Assembly (NCBI GenBank): GCA_013813135.1
Contig: JACCSF010000245.1
Span: forward strand, 1-10,812
Reading direction: 5' to 3'
DNA from: Thermoleophilaceae bacterium
GTDB lineage: Bacteria; Actinomycetota; Thermoleophilia; Solirubrobacterales; Thermoleophilaceae
DNA length: 10,812 nucleotides
Positions 6,751 to 10,812 of this stretch are shown in pieces. The notes below the pieces were generated by a model. That model saw nothing but the letters and a program-made list of their open reading frames with translations, was not told the origin of the DNA and made no database searches. The translations under genes were made by a program, and so were the position numbers. Position 1 is the stretch's first letter, and the number at the start of each line of letters is the position of its first letter.

Positions 6751-7394
6751 GCCGCCACCAGGTACTGCTCCCAGGCAGCGGGGATCGTGGGCGTGGCCAC
6801 GTGGATGAAGATCGTCGCGCTGGGGGCCTTCGGCTTACGCGCGGGGGCCATGTTCGCCTGGACCGGAAGGCGGTCCCCCTTGCGCCTGTTGCACGGCGCG
6901 CAGCAAGCGACGATGTTGTCCCAGGTCGAGCGGCCGCCCTTGGAGCGCGGCACCACGTGGTCGACCGTGAGGTTGCCTCGCTCGTGGCCGCAGTACTGGC
7001 AGGTCCAGCGATCGCGCGCGAACACCGCCCGGCGCGTGATCTTGCGACGGTGGGCGTCGCGTGGGATGCGCACGTAGACGAGCAACCGAATGACCACCGG
7101 GCGCGCGAGCGTAATGCTCTCGGCGTGCAGCGACCAGTCGCCCTCCTCGAGGATCTCGGCTCGGTTTTTGAGGAGCAGTACGGCCGCCCGGCGGACTGTG
7201 CAGACGTTGATCGGCTCGTAGCTGGCATTCAGCACCAGCACCCGGCCGGACGAACCTGTGCGCTGCGCGGGCCGGCCGGCCCCGTGCAGCGCGCGCGCAG
7301 GGCCTGGTTCCGAGTCACCCGCCTCGGCTACGAGCATCCGATCCGTGCTCACTGCCACGACGCCGCTCAGTTTAGCCTGGCGCCCCGCTCGCAT
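6747..7394 (-). CDS. HNH endonuclease, stand-alone actinobacterial type
   Basis: This is a predicted DNA endonuclease of the HNH (ββα-metal) family, 215 aa if started at ATG 7394. The domain is complete: zinc-knuckle pairs C132-x2-C135 and C165-x2-C168, the catalytic Asp-His pair at 145–146 (TVDHVVPRSKGG), Asn160 (TWDN) and Asn169 before RRKG. The N-terminal VLVLNASYEPINV motif (52–64) is typical of the small HNH proteins found widely in actinobacteria and cyanobacteria. About 49 residues before that motif are low-complexity, and in-frame starts at GTG 7352 or ATG 7337 are equally possible; none has a clear ribosome site. From 7394 it would overlap pheA by 23 bp. No methylase, intein or intron partner lies nearby, so a restriction or homing role is not supported. 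Its cellular function is unknown. Confidence 0.9.
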   Translation of the reverse strand: MRAGRQAKLSGVVAVSTDRMLVAEAGDSEPGPARALHGAGRPAQRTGSSGRVLVLNASYEPINVCTVRRAAVLLLKNRAEILEEGDWSLHAESITLARPVVIRLLVYVRIPRDAHRRKITRRAVFARDRWTCQYCGHERGNLTVDHVVPRSKGGRSTWDNIVACCAPCNRRKGDRLPVQANMAPARKPKAPSATIFIHVATPTIPAAWEQYLVAA

Positions 7395-8250
7395 TCGTGT
7401 ACGAACCGAGAACGCGCAGCTCTTCGACCTGGCCGCGCAGCCCGGCGAGCGCCTCGGCCACGAGGGGGTCGGCCGCCCCGCCCTCGAGGTCGGCGAAGAA
7501 CATGTAATGCCCGAGCGACGTCCGCCGTGGGCGCGACTCGATGCGGGTCAGGTTCACGCCCCGGTCCGAGAACTGCCGCAGCGCGGCGACCAGCCAGCCG
7601 GGCGACTGGTCGCCGCCGCCCCAGAACACCAGCGAGGTCTTGCCGCCGGAGGCGGGCTCGCCGGCCTCGCCCGCGGGGGCCAGCCACACGAAGCGGGTGG
7701 CGTTGTCGGGGTGGTCCTCGACGTTGGCCACCAGGACGCGGCAGCCGTACAGCTCCGCGGCGAGGCGCGAGCCCAGCGCCACCGCCGGTTCGGCCGAGTC
7801 GCGCACCGACAGCACGGCGTCCGCGGTCGAGGCGGCCACGAAGCGCTCGGCGCCGCCCAGGCGCTCGCGCAGGAAGCGCCGGCACTGGGCAGTGGCCTGC
7901 GGGTGGGACACCACGTGGGTGACCTCGGCCAGGTCGAGCTCACGGGCGGCGACCACGCAGTGGTGGATGGGGTGAATCACCTCGGCGACGATGCGCACGC
8001 CGCCCGCCTCCAGGGCCAGGGTGTCGAGCGTGACCGACACAGCGCCCTCGAGCGCGTTCTCGATCGGGACCACCGCGCGGTCGACCTCCCCCTCCTGCAC
8101 GGACATGACCGTCTCGTAGATCGTCGGGTACGGAACCTCCTCGACGCCCTCCGGGGCGGAGGCGCGGAGGGCCTCCTCGCTGTAGGTCCCGGCGGGACCC
8201 AGGTAGCCGACTCTGACGCCGCCCAGGCGAAGCTTGCGCTGCGGCGCCAT
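7372..8250 (-). CDS. pheA: Prephenate dehydratase with C-terminal ACT domain
   Basis: This 292-residue enzyme converts prephenate to phenylpyruvate (loss of water and CO2), the committed step to phenylalanine, in the cytoplasm. The catalytic domain shows GYLGPAGTYSEEAL (15–28), VPIENALEGAV (61–71), HPIHHCVVA (93–101), VSHPQATAQCRRFL (114–127) and the signature NATRF (183–187) with the essential Thr185. The ACT regulatory domain starts near 204 (KTSLVFW) and has the phenylalanine-binding ESRP motif (238–241). The usual GALV motif reads GWLV (218–221), a notable change next to the allosteric site. There is no chorismate mutase domain, as is usual for monofunctional actinobacterial enzymes. The start ATG 8250 overlaps the stop of the DUF4446 gene as ATGA, which fixes the start and suggests translational coupling. 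An open frame continues upstream to 8688 but encodes only Arg/Gly-rich shadow sequence. Confidence 0.95.
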   Translation of the reverse strand: MAPQRKLRLGGVRVGYLGPAGTYSEEALRASAPEGVEEVPYPTIYETVMSVQEGEVDRAVVPIENALEGAVSVTLDTLALEAGGVRIVAEVIHPIHHCVVAARELDLAEVTHVVSHPQATAQCRRFLRERLGGAERFVAASTADAVLSVRDSAEPAVALGSRLAAELYGCRVLVANVEDHPDNATRFVWLAPAGEAGEPASGGKTSLVFWGGGDQSPGWLVAALRQFSDRGVNLTRIESRPRRTSLGHYMFFADLEGGAADPLVAEALAGLRGQVEELRVLGSYTNASGAPG

Positions 8251-8759
8251 CAGGCGCGGGCGGGAGCGCCGGCCATCGCGGTCTCGATCGCCTGCTGCTC
8301 CTCGGGCGACAGCTCCAGCTCGGACTCGCCCTCGCGCACCTGTTTCACGTAGACGCGCGCCTGGTCGCGGTGGAGGATCGAGGACACCACGACGCCGGTG
8401 CGCCGCGCGTCGAGCAGCGCCATCGTGCTCGATTGCCGGCCGGACATCTCGCCCCAGGCGTCGTAGCGCACCAGCGAGGTGTAGGCGACGCACCCGTCGA
8501 TACGGCGCTCCGCCGTGGCCATCCGCTCCTCCAGCCGCACGGCCGTCTCCTCGACCCAGTCGCGCAGCTGCACGAAGGCCTCCTGGATCTGCGCGGCGTG
8601 CGCGACCAGGTCGGCCTGACCCCCGCCCAGCACGGCGCGCTGGGCGGCCCGGACCCTGCGCAGCTTCACCGCCAGCACGATCGCCCACAGCAGCGCCACG
8701 ATCGCAAGGCCCGCGGCCGCGAGCGCCACGATGCCCTGAGTGGTGGTCAGGCCGTCCAC
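8250..8759 (-). CDS. DUF4446 family membrane protein
   Basis: This 169-residue protein has one N-terminal transmembrane helix (9–31, followed by KLRRVR), a helical probably coiled-coil stretch (54–88), and the family core LVRYDAWGEMSGRQSSTMALLD (96–117) with GVVVSSILHRDQARVYVKQV (122–141) and the closing LSPEEQQAI (150–158). This matches DUF4446, a family of unknown function. In Firmicutes, relatives are often found near parB, but nothing of that kind is adjacent here. Most of the protein after the helix should be cytoplasmic (positive-inside rule). The start is GTG 8759 without a clear ribosome site. Its stop overlaps the pheA start, so it is the first gene of the coupled block DUF4446–pheA–HNH–membrane protein. 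Confidence 0.85.
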   Translation of the reverse strand: MDGLTTTQGIVALAAAGLAIVALLWAIVLAVKLRRVRAAQRAVLGGGQADLVAHAAQIQEAFVQLRDWVEETAVRLEERMATAERRIDGCVAYTSLVRYDAWGEMSGRQSSTMALLDARRTGVVVSSILHRDQARVYVKQVREGESELELSPEEQQAIETAMAGAPARA

Positions 8760-8775
8760 GCGGCCAGGTTACTCA

Positions 8776-8793
8776 GCGGTTCCGCGGAGCCGC
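8776..8793 (-). terminator. Short hairpin between the CARDB-like gene and the DUF4446 gene
   Basis: GCGGTTCCGCGGAGCCGC folds into a 7-bp stem (one G:U) with a 4-nt loop. It lies in the 85-nt gap downstream of the CARDB-like gene and just before the DUF4446 start. No T-run follows, so it may only attenuate read-through or have no role. Confidence 0.3.
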
Positions 8794-8844
8794 ACGGGCG
8801 AGGCCCGAAGCAGTCGGCTTGGCCGGCTGCGCAGGGAAGAGGCT

Positions 8845-9930
8845 TCACCTCGTGAAGATGACCGAGGACTCCAGCGCGTTGTTGTCCGTCTTCTGCTCGC
8901 CGGCGACGGGTTCGACCTCGACGTTCACGGGCACGTTCTGGCCGGTCGGCGGCGTCTTGTCGAGCGGAATCGTGACGGGCTTGATCTCCCCGGGCGCGAT
9001 CGTGTCGATGGTGTCCTCGCGAGTGGTGGCGTCCCCGCCGTCGCCCACGGTCACCCGCACCGTCACGTCGTTCTCCGTGTTCTCGCCCTGGTTCTGGATC
9101 TGGATCTCGAAGGAGAGGTCCTCCGAGAGCTGCACCGACGCCGAGCCGCCGGGGGCGAGCGCGACACCGCCGAGGGTCACCCCCGCGACGCCGTTGCCGT
9201 GCAGCCCGGGGGCGGCGTCCCCGCCGCCGGCCGTGCCGGTGCGCAGGGCGTTGACCTGGTCAGCTACGAAGTCGGGCTGAAGCCACTCGATGTCCGGGAC
9301 GAAGCCCTTGCTGGGAAGGTCGGGCGCGGGCAGGCCCTCGTCGCGGAGCACGTCGAAGAGCGCACGGCGGAACCTCTGGGTGTCGACGATGTCGCTGGCG
9401 AGGAAGACCTGCATCTGCTTCGCCACGTCGTCGGAGCCCTGCCGCCTGTCCTGATCGCCGAGCGCGACTCGCAGTGCGTCGGTGATGTCGGCGAGCCCGT
9501 CGCGGCGCAGCTCCAGCACCCCGAGCAGCTCGTCCTGGGCGCCCTTGAGGTCACCGGGCACGTCGAGCCGCTCGGCGCGGTCGACCAGCTCGCTCGAATC
9601 GACCCGGTAGGCGTTGAGCGAGTTGATGATCGCCGTGGCCTGGTCGGTGCCGCCCTCGCCCTGGAGCAGCTTGAACAGCGAGTCGCCCTCCAGCTTCGAC
9701 GCGCGGACCAGCTCGGCGGAGTCGTTCGCGTAGTCCTTGACCGCGTTCTCCTTGCGAGTGTTGAGACACCCGCGAACGAGCAGCACGAACAGGATCAGCA
9801 GGATCACGCCGCCGACCAGCGCGATCGTGCGCCGTACCATCAACGTCTGGCGGTCGGCCGACGGGCCGCGGGGCGATCGCCGACGTGAGCTCGCCGGCTC
9901 GTCCGGTTCGTCGAGGAAGGACAGCAGCAG
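8845..9930 (-). CDS. Membrane-anchored protein with helical region and CARDB-like β domain; probable CTG start
   Basis: No named gene is recognised. From CTG 9930 the protein has 361 residues: a charged Pro/Arg-rich N-terminus (1–34, including FLDEPDEP and SSRRRSPRGPS), a transmembrane helix at about 35–55 (TIALVGG to LLVRG), a mostly helical region to ~195 with many Asp/Glu/Leu residues, a Gly-rich linker (~230–246), and a β-rich domain (~250–360). Its FEIQIQNQGENTENDVTVRVTV and later TDNNALESSV segments resemble CARDB/Ig-like adhesion modules (a typical 'xVxNxG' pattern and a 'DNN' end). The large part is probably outside the membrane. A start at TTG 9843 or ATG 9840 is in frame but has no ribosome site; GGAGGGG at 9934–9940 sits just before three CTG codons (9930, 9927, 9924), making one of these the likely start. 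The gene is divergent from the kinase gene. Confidence 0.8.
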   Translation of the reverse strand: MLLSFLDEPDEPASSRRRSPRGPSADRQTLMVRRTIALVGGVILLILFVLLVRGCLNTRKENAVKDYANDSAELVRASKLEGDSLFKLLQGEGGTDQATAIINSLNAYRVDSSELVDRAERLDVPGDLKGAQDELLGVLELRRDGLADITDALRVALGDQDRRQGSDDVAKQMQVFLASDIVDTQRFRRALFDVLRDEGLPAPDLPSKGFVPDIEWLQPDFVADQVNALRTGTAGGGDAAPGLHGNGVAGVTLGGVALAPGGSASVQLSEDLSFEIQIQNQGENTENDVTVRVTVGDGGDATTREDTIDTIAPGEIKPVTIPLDKTPPTGQNVPVNVEVEPVAGEQKTDNNALESSVIFTR

Positions 9931-9933
9931 TTT

Positions 9934-9940
9934 CCCCTCC
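9934..9940 (-). promoter_or_regulatory. Ribosome binding site pointing to a CTG start
   Basis: On the minus strand GGAGGGG lies 3, 6 or 9 nt before CTG 9930, 9927 or 9924 (5, 8 or 11 nt from the GGAGG core). No ATG, GTG or TTG lies in frame between it and TTG 9843, 91 nt on. Confidence 0.55.
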
Positions 9941-9941
9941 T

Positions 9942-9958
9942 GGCGCCGATTGGGCGCC
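9942..9958. repeat. Inverted repeat GGCGCC-N5-GGCGCC in divergent promoter region
   Basis: Two GGCGCC palindromes (9942–9947 and 9953–9958) flank a 5-nt spacer, so the pair is also an inverted repeat. It abuts the ribosome site of the minus-strand gene and lies in the ~140-nt region between that gene and the kinase gene. It could be a leader hairpin or an operator. Such GC palindromes are frequent by chance in this DNA. Confidence 0.4.
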
Positions 9959-10070
9959 TGCCAAGGTTGAGTGGGAGTATGACCGCCGGGCAGGACGAGC
10001 CCGTTGCGGACCGAAAACGGAACCTGACGTGAAACGCCCCGAGACCAGACCCGCCGAGGAGCCCGGCACC

Positions 10071-10812
10071 ATGCCCCTGGGCGGCCAGGACCCTACACAG
10101 GCGCTCCCCGGTGCAACCGGTCCACGGCTCGTGCTGGGCCGCTACCGCCTCGAGCGGCGGCTTGGCGCCGGCGGCTTCGGCGTGGTGTGGCTCGGGTGGG
10201 ACGAGAAGCTGGAGCGCGAGGTGGCCGTCAAGGCCATTCCGCGCGAAAACGGCAGCGGGGAGCGCGTCGAGCGCGAGGCGCGCGCGGCCGCCCGGCTGAA
10301 CCATCCCGGCATCGTGGCCATATACGAGCTGGCCTCGGATGAGCACGACGTATACCTCGTCTCCGAGTTGGTTCGGGGCCGAACCCTCGCGGAGCTGGTG
10401 CGGGCCAGCGCCGTCGCCGACCGCGACGTGGCCCGCATCGGGGTCGCGCTCTGCGACGCGCTCGACCACGCGCACGCGCGCGGGGTGATCCACCGCGACG
10501 TCAAGCCGCAGAACGTGATGGTGGTGGCCGACCCGGCCGCGGGGGCGGGTTTTGCCAAGCTCGCCGACTTCGGCGTGGCCCACGTGGTCAGCGACAACCC
10601 CCTGACGCACACCGGCGATGTGGTCGGAACGCTTGCGTATATGGCGCCGGAGCAGGCTGAGGGCGCGCGGGTCAGCCCGGCCAGCGACGTCTACTCGCTG
10701 GCGCTCACCCTCTACGAGGCCTGGACGGGCACCAACCCGGTGCGCGCCCTCAGCCTGCTCCGGCGCCATATACGCAAGCGTTCCGACCACATCGCCGGTG
10801 TGCGTCAGGGGG
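10071..10812 (+). CDS. Hanks-type Ser/Thr protein kinase, N-terminal part (3' end outside window)
   Basis: This is a eukaryotic-like Ser/Thr kinase of the PknB group; 247 codons are visible and the kinase domain is still open at the edge. Motifs: Gly-rich loop LGAGGFGVVW (31–40), VAVK with Lys54, αC Glu69 in EREA, catalytic loop HRDVKPQN (141–148, Asp143, Lys145), DFG (166–168), activation loop with Thr179-x-Thr181 in the place of the PknB autophosphorylation sites, GT (186–187), APE (192–194) and SDVYSL (205–210). All catalytic residues are present, so it should be active. The start is ATG 10071, 9 nt after GAGGAG (10056–10061); an in-frame GTG at 10029 with a weaker site would add 14 residues. 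The C-terminal part, which would show a membrane helix or PASTA/other sensor, is not in the window. It is divergent from the CARDB-like membrane protein gene. Confidence 0.95.
   Translation, partial: MPLGGQDPTQALPGATGPRLVLGRYRLERRLGAGGFGVVWLGWDEKLEREVAVKAIPRENGSGERVEREARAAARLNHPGIVAIYELASDEHDVYLVSELVRGRTLAELVRASAVADRDVARIGVALCDALDHAHARGVIHRDVKPQNVMVVADPAAGAGFAKLADFGVAHVVSDNPLTHTGDVVGTLAYMAPEQAEGARVSPASDVYSLALTLYEAWTGTNPVRALSLLRRHIRKRSDHIAGVRQG

Noticed and set aside
6064..7394. HEARO/IscB-like RNA-guided nuclease system (candidate RNA near an HNH gene)
   Set aside because: The HNH protein is a small stand-alone type without RuvC or bridge-helix parts, it is convergent to the RNA candidate, and another gene lies between them.
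8251..8688. N-terminal extension of the pheA frame up to 8688
   Set aside because: The text is Arg/Gly/Ala-rich shadow of the DUF4446 gene; the family start GYLGPAGTYS lies just after ATG 8250.
9762..9773. Lipoprotein signal (Cys in LLVRGC) in the CARDB-like protein
   Set aside because: The residue two before Cys is Arg, which does not fit a lipobox, and the probable longer N-terminus makes it an ordinary membrane anchor.
9976..9981. CATACT as -10 element for the minus-strand CARDB-like gene
   Set aside because: No acceptable -35 sequence at 16–19 nt; a single hexamer is too weak to call.
9840..10790. Minus-strand open frame (316 codons) opposite the kinase gene
   Set aside because: The plus strand carries a complete set of kinase motifs; the opposite frame has none and is a shadow.

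Overview
The window looks like chromosomal DNA of a high-GC actinobacterium. The order recF – dciA (DUF721) – gyrB – gyrA is the classic replication-origin-proximal cluster. The GC-rich third positions and the style of the other genes (prephenate dehydratase, HNH nuclease, DUF4446 protein, Hanks-type kinase) suggest a deep-branching actinomycete such as a Thermoleophilia/Solirubrobacterales member. That placement is an inference from gene style and was not tested by any search.

Left part (1–6005, plus strand): the last 127 codons of recF are followed by a 107-residue DciA-like protein. A ~230 nt promoter/leader region then leads to gyrB (TTG start, 817 aa) and gyrA (854 aa), separated by 2 nt and surely co-transcribed. 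GyrB carries the ~170-residue TOPRIM insert best known from Gram-negative gyrases. GyrA has a degenerate GyrA box, a small Gly/Asp insert and an acidic tail made of 15-bp repeats.

Middle (6006–6294): this is the only stretch with no ordinary gene, and it is the most unusual part of the window. After a possible gyrBA terminator there is a Shine-Dalgarno-like block able to pair over 15 nt with the usual actinobacterial 16S rRNA 3' end. It is followed by a TTG-started 14-codon reading frame, several nested complementary segments and a strong GC hairpin. The gene to the right is convergent, so this is not the leader of a normal gene. It may be an independent small RNA with a tiny ORF.

Right part (6295–9930, minus strand): genes in transcription order are a membrane-anchored protein with a CARDB-like domain (probably CTG-initiated), a DUF4446 membrane protein, pheA (prephenate dehydratase), an HNH endonuclease and a small membrane protein with a coiled coil. 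The last four overlap head-to-tail (ATGA, 23 bp, TTGA), which points to a translationally coupled operon. Divergently, a Hanks-type Ser/Thr protein kinase starts near 10071 and runs off the right edge. No tRNA, rRNA, CRISPR, insertion sequence or prophage was seen.
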